From the NCBI GenBank assembly GCA_964342265.1, contig CAYFFE010000030.1, positions 1-34,025 on the forward strand: 34,025 nucleotides of DNA, written 5' to 3'. The position numbers were made by a program, and so were the translations under genes. The notes under the pieces were generated by a model that worked only from the letters and a program-made list of their open reading frames with translations, did not search any database and was not told the origin of the DNA. Below are positions 24,765 to 32,230 of this stretch, piece by piece. This stretch comes from Halioxenophilus sp964342265. GTDB taxonomy: Bacteria > Pseudomonadota > Gammaproteobacteria > Pseudomonadales > Cellvibrionaceae. Every line of letters begins with the position of its first letter. The stretch's first letter is position 1.

Positions 24765-24823
24765 GCCCAAAATAAATTGGCGCAATATTCATCTCATCTA
24801 ATGTGCGCCTTCGACGTATTTCT

Positions 24824-24836
24824 TGATCCGGGATCA
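24824..24836. promoter_or_regulatory. 13-base palindrome upstream of the kinase gene
   Basis: TGATCC, a central G, GGATCA: a perfect palindrome 91 bases before the kinase start. Its size and place suit an operator. No clear promoter for the kinase could be assigned around it. Confidence 0.4.
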
Positions 24837-24927
24837 CAGCGATTTTGTTCAGGCTTGCTAGAATCATTAGAGATGTCTTTTATTTTGGTAGTTAGGCTTC
24901 TGCTTTTTTCACAACCACAGAGCGCCA

Positions 24928-26238
24928 ATGTCTCCCACACAAATCCACAATCCCAGAATTCTAATAACCGACGACAACCCGGTTAACATTCAAGTTGCGT
25001 CCAGTACGCTGCAACCGTTGTACTCCCATTTATTGGAAGCCCGCGACGGCGAAGCCTGTTTAGAACTGCTTAAAAAACAAAGTGTGGATTTATTGCTGCT
25101 GGATATGAACATGCCCAAACTCTCGGGCATGCAAGTCTTGCAAATGCTGCCCAACCTGCCGCGCAATCGCCAGCCGCGGGTCATGGTGGTCTCCTCAGAC
25201 GATTCGCCCGAAACGGTAGCCGAAGCGTTTCAAATGGGCGCGGACGATTACCTCACCACGCCCTACAGTCAGGAAGAAATGCTGGCGCGCGTACAAACCC
25301 AATTGGCTTTGCGCAGTCGCGCACAATATTTAGAAGACTTAGTAGCAAGTCGCACGCGAGAACTCAGTGAGGCCAATCAGCGCTTAAAACAAACTCACCA
25401 GCAATTAATGCAAACCGAAAAAATGGCCTCGCTTGGGCAACTGGCCGCCGGTATCGCCCACGAAATTAACAACCCCATCGCCTACATTAATTCCAACCTG
25501 CAAACTCTGATGGACTACTGCAATGATTTTCGCGAGTTACTGGAGCTATACACCGCTCTGCCCGAAGATTTAAGCACCAACAGCCATTGGCAATCTGTTC
25601 GCAACAGACAACAACAAATAAATTCGGAATTTTTATTGGCCGATGCACAAACATTGCTAACCGACTCACTCAAAGGCGTTGAGCGGGTAACGCGCATCGC
25701 CACCGATTTAAAAGTATTCTCCCACCCGGAGCAAATTAATTGGCAGTCGGAAGATCTACACGCGTGCATCGATTCCGCGCTGAACATTGTGGCCAGCAAA
25801 ATTAAATACAAAGCTACCGTTACCAAACATTACGGCGACATTCCTGCCATCGATTGCATTTTGCCGCAAATGAACCAGGTGTTAGTGAATTTGCTGATTA
25901 ATGCGGCACAATCCATCGAAGAGTTTGGCGATATTTGTATTACCACCCAAAAACACAACGACGATTGTATTCAGTTAATCATCGAAGACACCGGAACCGG
26001 CATAAGCCACGAACACATCGACAAAATTTACGATCCTTTTTTTACCACCAAACCCGTGGGTGAAGGCACGGGGTTGGGACTGTCGATTTCTTACAGCATT
26101 ATTCAAAACCACGGCGGCCAAATAGAAGCCATTAGCCGCCCTAAAAATGGTACGCAATTTATACTCACACTGCCCATTCGCCAAATAACTCCCAGCAAAG
26201 AACAATGTTTACAACTGCAAGCGAATAATTCCGAATAA
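24928..26238 (+). CDS. Soluble histidine kinase with N-terminal receiver domain
   Basis: A 436-residue cytosolic protein without membrane segments. A receiver domain at about 10-125 has D15/D16 and D59 (LLLLDMNMPK), but the conserved Lys near the end is replaced (YLTTPYS, T111). A coiled coil follows at about 130-165, then the HisKA domain with H178 (AAGIAHEINNP) and the ATPase domain with N325, DTGTG (354-358), DPFF (369-372) and GEGTGLGL (378-385). Catalytic boxes are intact. The receiver-first layout suggests it takes phosphate or a binding signal from another kinase, then phosphorylates a regulator, possibly the divergent HTH-REC protein. No named family is recognised. It is convergent with the EamA transporter, 11 bases apart. 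Confidence 0.87.
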   Translation: MSPTQIHNPRILITDDNPVNIQVASSTLQPLYSHLLEARDGEACLELLKKQSVDLLLLDMNMPKLSGMQVLQMLPNLPRNRQPRVMVVSSDDSPETVAEAFQMGADDYLTTPYSQEEMLARVQTQLALRSRAQYLEDLVASRTRELSEANQRLKQTHQQLMQTEKMASLGQLAAGIAHEINNPIAYINSNLQTLMDYCNDFRELLELYTALPEDLSTNSHWQSVRNRQQQINSEFLLADAQTLLTDSLKGVERVTRIATDLKVFSHPEQINWQSEDLHACIDSALNIVASKIKYKATVTKHYGDIPAIDCILPQMNQVLVNLLINAAQSIEEFGDICITTQKHNDDCIQLIIEDTGTGISHEHIDKIYDPFFTTKPVGEGTGLGLSISYSIIQNHGGQIEAISRPKNGTQFILTLPIRQITPSKEQCLQLQANNSE

Positions 26239-26249
26239 GTACGATGCAC

Positions 26250-27140
26250 TTAAGCCTGCTGCACGCGATTGCCGCGCGCAACAGAATGCCAAATGCCCGA
26301 ATACAACGACAAACCCGTTAACACAACAATGGCCCCAACAATAAACATGGGTTTAACCAGCTCACCATTAACCACCACGCCCAACACAATGGCCAGCACC
26401 GGCGAAATCATACTGATTAACGATACCGAACTGGCGGTCATGCGTTTTAATAAAAAATAATAAGCTCCAAAGCCCAATACCGAGCCTACCACCACTAAAT
26501 ACAACAACGCATAAAGGCTGGAAGGTCTAACCATTTCGGGCAAAGTGCCATCCAAAAAATACCAACTAATCCACAATCCAGGCAGCGCAATAATCATGGC
26601 ACAGCCACCCTGCTGCAAAGGCGGTATATGAGCATCGGCTTTTTTTACCAACACAGAACTGGTCGAAAATATAAACGCCGATCCCAACATGGCCAACACT
26701 CCCAAGATAGAATCCAAACCGCCGCGCATTTGATCGAAAAATACCAACACCAATCCCACAAAAGCTACGCAAATGCCTGCCAAGCGATGACCGCCAATGG
26801 ATTCGCCCATCAATAATTTCGACATAATGCCCACAAAAAAAGGCGTGGAGGAAAATAACAACGACACCAAGCCCGTGGGAATGTGCTGAGTCGACCAATA
26901 CACCAACGGCATATTAGGAAACACGCCCAACGCGCCAAAAAAACCCACCAGCCACGCTTTTCGATTATTTAAAAAACGTTGGCGCATGATCGCCAGGCAC
27001 ACAACCACCAGCGCCGCGCCCAAACTCATACGCAGTGCCAAGGAGAGCATAAAATTTAAATCGGCATTGCTGATGTAAATCGCCAGCGGCGTTGATGACC
27101 ACACCAACACCACGAATATATAAATCGCCGCTAGTTTCAC
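26250..27140 (-). CDS. EamA/DMT superfamily transporter
   Basis: Inner-membrane drug/metabolite transporter of 296 residues with about ten hydrophobic helices in two EamA repeats (first half from VVLVWSSTPLAIY, second from GVLAMLGSAFIFSTSSVL). Members export amino acids, nucleobases or other metabolites; the substrate cannot be read from sequence. Start is a GTG at 27140 with GGAG 9 bases upstream. An intrinsic terminator lies only 27 bases before the start, leaving almost no room for a normal promoter, so expression may depend on read-through from tsaD-folB. Confidence 0.87.
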   Translation of the reverse strand: MKLAAIYIFVVLVWSSTPLAIYISNADLNFMLSLALRMSLGAALVVVCLAIMRQRFLNNRKAWLVGFFGALGVFPNMPLVYWSTQHIPTGLVSLLFSSTPFFVGIMSKLLMGESIGGHRLAGICVAFVGLVLVFFDQMRGGLDSILGVLAMLGSAFIFSTSSVLVKKADAHIPPLQQGGCAMIIALPGLWISWYFLDGTLPEMVRPSSLYALLYLVVVGSVLGFGAYYFLLKRMTASSVSLISMISPVLAIVLGVVVNGELVKPMFIVGAIVVLTGLSLYSGIWHSVARGNRVQQA

Positions 27141-27167
27141 GGTATTCGCTCCAATAAAAAAGCTCGC

Positions 27168-27201
27168 AAAAAAAAAGCCGCAGTTCTCACTGCGGCTTTT
27201 T
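27168..27201 (-). terminator. Strong intrinsic terminator between folB and the EamA gene
   Basis: GCCGCAG (27177-27183) and CTGCGGC (27190-27196) with a 6-base loop, extended by A/T pairing. On the minus strand the stem is followed by nine T; on the plus strand by five. It ends the tsaD-folB transcript, or acts as an attenuator for the transporter gene that starts 27 bases further on. Confidence 0.88.
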
Positions 27202-27243
27202 AGGTTTTAGTTGGGATTTTTGATTTATTCAATCCACCCAGTA

Positions 27244-27320
27244 ACCTCGCCACAGTCTTGTTGAGACCATACGCACAATGACACACCAGCGGCGGACAGA
27301 GATTAGGTTTAGGGCGAGGT
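27244..27320 (-). repeat. 8-bp inverted repeat enclosing 61 bases
   Basis: ACCTCGCC (27244-27251) and GGCGAGGT (27313-27320) pair perfectly. On the minus strand the enclosed segment has a small hairpin, GTCT-CAACA-AGAC. This long-range stem, 42 bases upstream of the terminator, suggests a folded RNA element. Confidence 0.4.
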
Positions 27321-27446
27321 GGAAATTCATAACAATAAAATCGGGAAAATTGTGTAAGTGGCGGTAAGTCTGAGAGAGTTTGGCCTATTGGTCAAGAACA
27401 AATTGGAACCATCGGCCCTTTTTAATTAATAATTCACAATCGATAA

Positions 27447-27809
27447 TTAATGCGCAGACTCTTGGTGGCGCTCAATTTCGATACCCACACTGCGCGCCGA
27501 GGATACCGTGCTGATTTTTGCGACACGCACTTTTATCCACGGCATGTGGAAATGTTTTAATAATCGATCGGCCAAATCTTCGATGAAAGATTCCAACAAT
27601 AAATGATCGTGCTCATTGGCAAAGGCTTGTACGTAGTCGGCCACGTCGGCGTAATTTAAGGTGTCGGTTAAATCACCGGTTTTGGCCGCGGTACGAATAT
27701 CCCAGCCCATTTCCATGCTCACCGACAAACTCTGGCGTACCTGTTTTTCCCAGTCGTACAAACCAATCACGGTATCGACGCGAAGATCTTCGATAAAAAT
27801 TTTATCCAC
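27447..27809 (-). CDS. folB: Dihydroneopterin aldolase
   Basis: Cleaves 7,8-dihydroneopterin to 6-hydroxymethyl-dihydropterin and glycolaldehyde in folate synthesis; many members also epimerise. Length is 120 residues. Substrate- and catalysis-linked residues E21 (YDWEKQ), Y53 (LNYADV), E74 and K98 (RVAKIS) fit the family. A TTG at 27818 is possible, but the GTG at 27809 gives the usual MDKIFIEDLRVDTVIG start and a GAG site at a sensible distance. It follows tsaD by 47 bases. In pseudomonads plsY usually lies between them, as far as I recall; it is absent here. Confidence 0.93.
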   Translation of the reverse strand: MDKIFIEDLRVDTVIGLYDWEKQVRQSLSVSMEMGWDIRTAAKTGDLTDTLNYADVADYVQAFANEHDHLLLESFIEDLADRLLKHFHMPWIKVRVAKISTVSSARSVGIEIERHQESAH

Positions 27810-27856
27810 GGAAGACAAGCTCAGTTTCTATCCTCTTAAATTAACTGCAGTTAACG

Positions 27857-28885
27857 CTAAATTGGCGGCAAGCTGGTCATATCCCAACGCGGATGCACCC
27901 GTACAGCCAAATCCTGTTGTTGTCCCACCTGCATACGCCGAGCACCGGCGTAGGCAATCATGGCACCGTTATCGGTACAAAATTCGTGTCGGGCATAAAA
28001 CACCGAACCACCAACTTTGCCAAGCTGGGCCTCCAACACTTCGCGCAAGCGAACATTGGCCGATACACCGCCGGCAATCACCAGGGTTTTGTAACCGGTT
28101 TGCTCCAGCGCGCGCCGACATTTAATGGCAAGGGTTTGCACCACCGCTTCCTGAAAAGCCCGCGCAATATCGGCACAAGTTTGATCGTCCGGCAGGCCAT
28201 CGGCTAGAGCGTGTTCGGCAACGGTGTTGAGCGTGTAGGTTTTTAAACCACTGAAGCTGAATTGCAAACCCGGACGATCCACCATGGGCCTTGGAAACTC
28301 AAAGCGTCCATCTTGGCCTTGCTCGGCCAGTTTGGCGATGAGCGGCCCGCCAGGATAATCCAAATCGAGCATTTTGGCGGCTTTATCGAACGCCTCGCCG
28401 GCGGCATCGTCCAGGGATTCCCCCAGAATTTCGTACTCGCCCAAAGCGCGCACATCAACCAATTGCGTGTGACCACCAGAAACCAATAAAGCCACAAACG
28501 GAAATTGCGGCGGTTGATCTTCCAACATGGGGGCCAACAAATGGCCTTCCATATGATGCACTCCCAACGCCGGCACTTGCCAAGCGTAAGCCAACGAACG
28601 GGCAAAACAAGCGCCCACCATCAACGCGCCAATCAAGCCCGGGCCTGCCGTATAGGCAATGCCATCGATGGATTCTTGCGGCGAGTCGGTGGCCGTCAAG
28701 GTTTCGCGCACCAGCGGCAACAATTTGCGTACGTGATCGCGCGACGCCAACTCTGGCACTACGCCGCCGTATTCGGCGTGCACAGCCGCCTGGCTATAGA
28801 GGCGATGACCCAGCAAGCCCTGCTCGGTATCGTATACCGCTATTCCCGTTTCGTCGCAGGAGGTCTCTATACCTAAAACACGCAT
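27857..28885 (-). CDS. tsaD: tRNA N6-threonylcarbamoyladenosine transferase subunit
   Basis: Catalytic subunit of the TsaB-TsaD-TsaE complex that transfers threonylcarbamoyl from the AMP adduct to A37 of ANN-decoding tRNAs. Length is 342 residues. ASKHA-fold motifs: IETSCDET (6-13), metal-binding H111 and H115 in HHMEGH, VSGGHT (135-140), and CTDNGAMIA near the C-terminus with the third metal ligand Asp. The start is the ATG at 28885 (MRVLGIETSCDET); an upstream open frame to 28960 has no family match. It is divergent from rpsU, a classic arrangement. Confidence 0.96.
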   Translation of the reverse strand: MRVLGIETSCDETGIAVYDTEQGLLGHRLYSQAAVHAEYGGVVPELASRDHVRKLLPLVRETLTATDSPQESIDGIAYTAGPGLIGALMVGACFARSLAYAWQVPALGVHHMEGHLLAPMLEDQPPQFPFVALLVSGGHTQLVDVRALGEYEILGESLDDAAGEAFDKAAKMLDLDYPGGPLIAKLAEQGQDGRFEFPRPMVDRPGLQFSFSGLKTYTLNTVAEHALADGLPDDQTCADIARAFQEAVVQTLAIKCRRALEQTGYKTLVIAGGVSANVRLREVLEAQLGKVGGSVFYARHEFCTDNGAMIAYAGARRMQVGQQQDLAVRVHPRWDMTSLPPI

Positions 28886-29052
28886 GAATAAACCGGTTGA
28901 TCTGTAAAAATTTGGCCTTAAAGACTGAATGGAGCCGCAATGCCGGAGCCAAGCCGCCAATTCAGAGAAAAGCCGCTATACGGACAAAAAGCCCCAAAAC
29001 GGGTCGACAGCTTACGCGCAGCGAAGCCCGGCCCACTAAAAAGGAGCGCCAT

Positions 29053-29067
29053 GATAAGGACCTTATC
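29053..29067. promoter_or_regulatory. Perfect 15-base palindrome in the tsaD-rpsU region
   Basis: GATAAGG, central A, CCTTATC. Size and symmetry suit a dimeric regulator. It lies 194 bases upstream of rpsU and 168 bases upstream of tsaD. It is not a LexA box (no CTG-N10-CAG). Confidence 0.45.
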
Positions 29068-29081
29068 CAGTCTTCGCCAGT

Positions 29082-29128
29082 AATTTGTGGGCAATTTGTG
29101 GCGCAAACGTACAAAAAGCGGGCAAATT
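29082..29128. repeat. Tandem AATTTGTGG repeats with inverted CAAATT
   Basis: AATTTGTGGGC (29082-29092) is followed directly by AATTTGTGGCG (29093-29103), then an inverted CAAATT at 29123-29128. The 11-base period is close to one DNA turn. This is a possible multi-site regulator element for rpsU or tsaD. Confidence 0.4.
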
Positions 29129-29146
29129 GTGCTTGCAGGGCCGGAA

Positions 29147-29159
29147 TCTAACGTTTAGA
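29147..29159. repeat. Short inverted repeat upstream of rpsU
   Basis: TCTAA, spacer CGT, TTAGA. A symmetric 13-base site about 100 bases before rpsU and about 55 bases before the candidate -10. Confidence 0.3.
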
Positions 29160-29213
29160 ATTTGCGCCCCTTTAAATGGTCATTTGATTCAGCGTTTTTA
29201 TTCCGCGAGCGTT

Positions 29214-29219
29214 TATAAG
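29214..29219 (+). promoter_or_regulatory. Candidate -10 of the rpsU promoter
   Basis: TATAAG matches the -10 consensus at five of six bases; no good -35 lies 16-18 bases upstream. Initiation near 29226 would give a leader of about 35 bases. Weak support. Confidence 0.3.
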
Positions 29220-29260
29220 CAAGCCGACCAATACCGTACAACCGACAATTAGGTAGCTCT

Positions 29261-29476
29261 ATGCCATCAGTAAAGCTTAAAGAAAACGAACCTTTTGATG
29301 TTGCACTGCGCCGTTTCAAGCGCTCTTGCGAAAAAGCCGGTATCCTGGCTGAAGTGCGTCGTCGCGAGCACTACGAAAAGCCAACCACCGTTCGCAAGCG
29401 CCAAGCGGCTGCGGCGGTAAAACGCCACGCGAAAAAAGTGCAGCGCGAAAGCCGTAAGTTTCAGCGTCTTTACTAA
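29261..29476 (+). CDS. rpsU: 30S ribosomal protein S21
   Basis: Small basic protein of the 30S subunit, located near the platform and the anti-Shine-Dalgarno end of 16S rRNA, aiding initiation. Its 71 residues match the family exactly, from MPSVKLKENEPFDVALRRFK to the Arg/Lys-rich C-terminal helix. AGG lies 8 bases before the ATG. It is the first gene of the rpsU-yqeY-dnaG-rpoD group (macromolecular synthesis operon, with the yqeY insertion typical of pseudomonad relatives). Confidence 0.98.
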   Translation: MPSVKLKENEPFDVALRRFKRSCEKAGILAEVRRREHYEKPTTVRKRQAAAAVKRHAKKVQRESRKFQRLY

Positions 29477-29492
29477 GCTTTATAACGCTACC

Positions 29493-29522
29493 GTCAGCGG
29501 CGCTTAAGTAACAGCCGCTGAC
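29493..29522 (+). terminator. 9-bp hairpin after rpsU, possible partial terminator
   Basis: GTCAGCGGC (29493-29501) and GCCGCTGAC (29514-29522) pair perfectly with a 12-base loop, 17 bases past rpsU. No U-run follows. In E. coli an internal terminator between rpsU and dnaG lowers downstream expression; this hairpin sits in the matching place and may do so or act as an RNA-processing site. A second stem, CAAAGCC (29526-29532) / GGCTTTG (29565-29571), follows. Confidence 0.5.
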
Positions 29523-29644
29523 CCGCAAAGCCTCAGCCTCAAACACCCGCTGTTTGTTGACTGGGGCTTTGGCATCTCTGGCCCTCTCGCCGTATTCACG
29601 GGCCAACAACCCGCTTCCACATCACTGGTAGACCGGAGCCCGAC

Positions 29645-30094
29645 ATGACCGCAGAACTCTACACCCGCGTAAAATCCGCCGTCAAAGACGCCATGCGTAA
29701 CAAAGAGAAGCAACGGTTAGCCACTTTGCGCATGATTACCTCGGAATTTAAAAAAATCGAGGTGGACGAGCGCATTGAGTTGGACGATGCCCGAATTCTG
29801 GCGGTGTTGGACAAAATGGTAAAACAGCGCCGCGACTCCCTAACCCAATACACCGAAGCGGGCCGCGCCGAGCTGGCCGAGCAGGAGCAAAGCGAAATCG
29901 ACGTTATCGTCGAGTTTTTGCCCCAGCCGCTAACCGACGACGAACTGAAAGCGTTGCTCACCGATGCCATCGCCGAATCTGGTGCGGAATCTGCACGCGA
30001 TATGGGCAAAGTTATGGCCATCGCCAAGCCCAAAGTTCAGGGCCGCGCCGACATGGGCGAAGTGAGCAAGCTGGTTAAAGAGCTGTTGGGCTAA
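29645..30094 (+). CDS. yqeY: GatB/YqeY domain-containing protein
   Basis: Protein of 149 residues related to the C-terminal tRNA-binding domain of the amidotransferase subunit GatB. Its own function is not established; a tRNA-linked role is suspected. Mostly helical and charged, with the conserved start region LKxAMRNKEKQRLATLRMI and the C-terminal GKVMAIAKPKVQGRADM segment that resembles the GatB tail. It lies between rpsU and dnaG, 168 bases after the former and 51 before the latter, and is probably co-transcribed. Confidence 0.9.
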   Translation: MTAELYTRVKSAVKDAMRNKEKQRLATLRMITSEFKKIEVDERIELDDARILAVLDKMVKQRRDSLTQYTEAGRAELAEQEQSEIDVIVEFLPQPLTDDELKALLTDAIAESGAESARDMGKVMAIAKPKVQGRADMGEVSKLVKELLG

Positions 30095-30145
30095 GCTCGG
30101 GCGGCAAGGCTTGGCCTAATCCGTCAACACAACATCGGGCACACC

Positions 30146-32074
30146 ATGGCCGGACGCATATCGCAATCGTTTATCGACGATCTAATGGATCGCCTGGATA
30201 TTGTCGACATCATCGACGCCCGGGTAAAGCTCAAGCGTTCCGGTAAAAATTACTCCGCCTGCTGCCCGTTTCACGACGAAAAAACCCCGTCGTTTACCGT
30301 CAGCCCCGACAAACAGTTTTACTACTGTTTTGGCTGCGGAGCCAGCGGCAACGCGCTGGGCTTTGTGATGGATTACGACCGGCTCAACTTTCGCGAGGCC
30401 ATCGACAACCTCGCCAAAATGGCCGGCGTTAGCGTACCCGAAGACACCGAGCGCTCGGCGGCCTCGATTGCCGCGGAAAAGCGCCGCAAAGCGCTGTACC
30501 AAGTGCTCGATCAGGCCAGTATTTATTTTCAGGGCCAACTGCGGCGCCACCCGGCCCGAACCGAAGCCGCAGCCTATTTAAGAAAGCGCGGCCTAAGCGC
30601 CGAGGTGGTAAAAGATTTTAATTTGGGATTAGCCCCACCCGGCTGGGATGGCCTGCTGGAATACCTAGCCCAGCAACAACCGGGCGTGGAGCGCGAGCAA
30701 CTGTTTAAACTGGCCGAAGACGCCGGACTCGCTATCGAAAACCCTAACAACCAGCGCCGTTACGACCGCTTTCGCCATCGGATTATGTTTCCGATTCAGG
30801 ACAACCGGGGGCGAGTGGTTGGATTCGGCGGGCGCATGCTGGACTCGGCCAACGATGGCCAAGGCAAGCCGCAGCCCAAGTACTTAAATTCGCCGGAAAC
30901 CGCCGTTTTCCACAAAGGCAAAGAGCTGTACGGACTTTGGGCGGCCAAGCAAAAGCTCAACAAAATTGAGCGGTTGTTGGTCGTCGAAGGCTACATGGAC
31001 GTGGTGGCCCTGGCGCAATTTGGCATTCACTACGGTGTGGCCACACTGGGCACCGCCTGTGGCGAAGACCACCTGCAGTTGGCCTTTAAGCACAGCGGCG
31101 AAGTGGTATTTTGCTTTGATGGCGACAAAGCCGGGCGCAACGCCGCACGACGAGCACTGGAAAACAGCCTGCCGGTCATGCAGGACGGGCGCAGCGTAAG
31201 ATTTTTGTTTTTGCCCGAGGGCGAAGACCCAGACACACTGGTAAGACAAATTGGCAAAGAGCGATTCGAAGCATTGATTCAGCAGGCCATCCCACTGGAG
31301 GACTTCTTGTTTGATTCGGTAGCCACCGACCTAAACATTAACTCCATGGAAGGCCGGGCGCATTTAAGCAAGCGCGCCGTGCCGTTAATCAATCGGCTGC
31401 CGTCGGGCGTGTACCGCGAGCTGATGTTTAACCTGCTGGCCAAGCGCACCGAACTGAGCCGGGAAACACTCGACGAGCTAACGCACCTCGAGCCCGAGCC
31501 GGTGCCCGAAGCACCCGAGCTGTCGACATCGCCAGCAACGCAAACGCCAAACAATAGCCCGACCAAGCCCGCCAACCGCCCGGTGATGGCTTCGTCACAC
31601 ACACATAAGAGTTTATTTAAATTGACACCCGAAAAACGATTGAGCGCACTGCTGTTGCAGCACCCCCAGTTGGTTAACCAACTGCAAGACTGGCCCCAGC
31701 TGAACAGCGACGACGCAGACCTGCAGCGCTTTCAAGCCATTTACGAGCTGCTGCACCAGCGCCCGCACTATTCCATCAATCGTATTTTGGGCTATTGGCG
31801 CGCCACCCACGGTGCCGAAGCCACAGAAGATCTGGCCTCGCTGGTGGCCGAAGACATGCTGGCCTCGGCCGGCGACAAACTCAGTTACGACGCCGAAGGC
31901 GAATTTAAATCCTGCTTAGCGCAGGTTAAAAAGCGCTTGCAAGAAGCCGAACGCATCGAAAATTTGCAAAAGCTGCAATCCAGCACCGTCAGTGAGCTGA
32001 GCAAAGAAGAACGCAAACGTTTGGTTGAACAAATATTGCGCGATAAACATCAAAATAATCAACCCGCGAGCTAA
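30146..32074 (+). CDS. dnaG: DNA primase
   Basis: Synthesises RNA primers at the replication fork. Length is 642 residues. The zinc-binding domain has C40, H43, C61 and C64 (CCPFHDEKT, YYCFGCGASGN). The polymerase core contains GFGGRM (226-231) and YLNSPET (246-252), and the TOPRIM domain has EGYMD (281-285) and DGD (325-327). A Pro/Thr-rich linker at about 447-490 leads to the C-terminal DnaB-interaction domain. It follows yqeY by 51 bases and precedes rpoD by 209 bases, so it is the middle gene of the macromolecular synthesis operon. The ribosome site is weak, consistent with primase's usual low expression. Confidence 0.97.
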   Translation: MAGRISQSFIDDLMDRLDIVDIIDARVKLKRSGKNYSACCPFHDEKTPSFTVSPDKQFYYCFGCGASGNALGFVMDYDRLNFREAIDNLAKMAGVSVPEDTERSAASIAAEKRRKALYQVLDQASIYFQGQLRRHPARTEAAAYLRKRGLSAEVVKDFNLGLAPPGWDGLLEYLAQQQPGVEREQLFKLAEDAGLAIENPNNQRRYDRFRHRIMFPIQDNRGRVVGFGGRMLDSANDGQGKPQPKYLNSPETAVFHKGKELYGLWAAKQKLNKIERLLVVEGYMDVVALAQFGIHYGVATLGTACGEDHLQLAFKHSGEVVFCFDGDKAGRNAARRALENSLPVMQDGRSVRFLFLPEGEDPDTLVRQIGKERFEALIQQAIPLEDFLFDSVATDLNINSMEGRAHLSKRAVPLINRLPSGVYRELMFNLLAKRTELSRETLDELTHLEPEPVPEAPELSTSPATQTPNNSPTKPANRPVMASSHTHKSLFKLTPEKRLSALLLQHPQLVNQLQDWPQLNSDDADLQRFQAIYELLHQRPHYSINRILGYWRATHGAEATEDLASLVAEDMLASAGDKLSYDAEGEFKSCLAQVKKRLQEAERIENLQKLQSSTVSELSKEERKRLVEQILRDKHQNNQPAS

Positions 32075-32144
32075 ACCGCCGTTGTATTACTAGCAAACGC
32101 AACGTCATACAAAACACCAAAGCCTGCGTAATCGATACAAAGTC

Positions 32145-32154
32145 CCAAATTTGG
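32145..32154. promoter_or_regulatory. 10-base palindrome in the dnaG-rpoD gap
   Basis: CCAAATTTGG, a perfect palindrome whose last bases overlap the GGAGG ribosome-type site (32153-32157) of the mini-ORF below. It could be an operator. Single site only. Confidence 0.3.
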
Positions 32155-32168
32155 AGGAACCACCACTC

Positions 32169-32201
32169 ATGTCCGACAAGCAACTTGGCATGCACGCTTG
32201 A
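32169..32201 (+). CDS. Possible 10-residue leader ORF upstream of rpoD
   Basis: ATG at 32169 encodes MSDKQLGMHA and stops at TGA (32199-32201). GGAGG lies 11 bases upstream, a strong but slightly distant ribosome site. It sits 82 bases before rpoD and upstream of the candidate rpoD -10, so it would be translated only from transcripts that start in or before dnaG. Peptide function is unknown; translation may affect read-through into rpoD. Could be chance. Confidence 0.3.
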   Translation: MSDKQLGMHA

Positions 32202-32230
32202 TTTAATAGCGCCAAACACCATATTCAAGC

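Larger units (their letters stand above)
24466..24927. other. 462-base regulatory region with candidate small RNA
   Basis: Divergent space between the HTH-REC regulator and the REC-kinase. From left to right: an AT-rich region that must hold the minus-strand promoter; three phased ACAAAT/ATTTGT hexamers; three GACAG repeats; a perfect sigma70 promoter; a non-coding C/U-rich stretch; an intrinsic terminator; and a 13-base palindrome before the kinase gene. Confidence 0.7.
27141..27446 (-). other. 306-base folB to EamA intergenic region
   Basis: No gene. On the minus strand it contains a possible stem just after folB (GGCC arms at 27382-27385 and 27414-27417), the 8-bp inverted repeat at 27244-27320 and the strong terminator at 27168-27201. 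It does not match any riboswitch I can recognise by eye. Confidence 0.5.
28886..29260. other. 375-base divergent tsaD / rpsU control region
   Basis: No credible gene. It contains a possible long hairpin CTGAAT (28925-28930) / ATTCAG (28960-28965), a perfect 15-base palindrome, an 11-base tandem repeat with an inverted half-copy, a 13-base inverted repeat and a weak rpsU -10. Confidence 0.5.

Noticed and set aside
24777..24986. 69-residue frame overlapping the start of the kinase gene
   Set aside because: Starts just after the terminator and overlaps the kinase by about 60 bases in another frame; no ribosome site and no family signature.
27202..27446. Known riboswitch upstream of the EamA gene (guanidine, SAM, glycine types considered)
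   Set aside because: No recognisable conserved core of these classes could be seen by eye; only generic stems and a terminator remain.
28897..29151. 84-residue plus-strand open frame between tsaD and rpsU
   Set aside because: Basic, low-complexity composition, no recognisable family, and it runs through the palindromes and repeats; more likely regulatory DNA.
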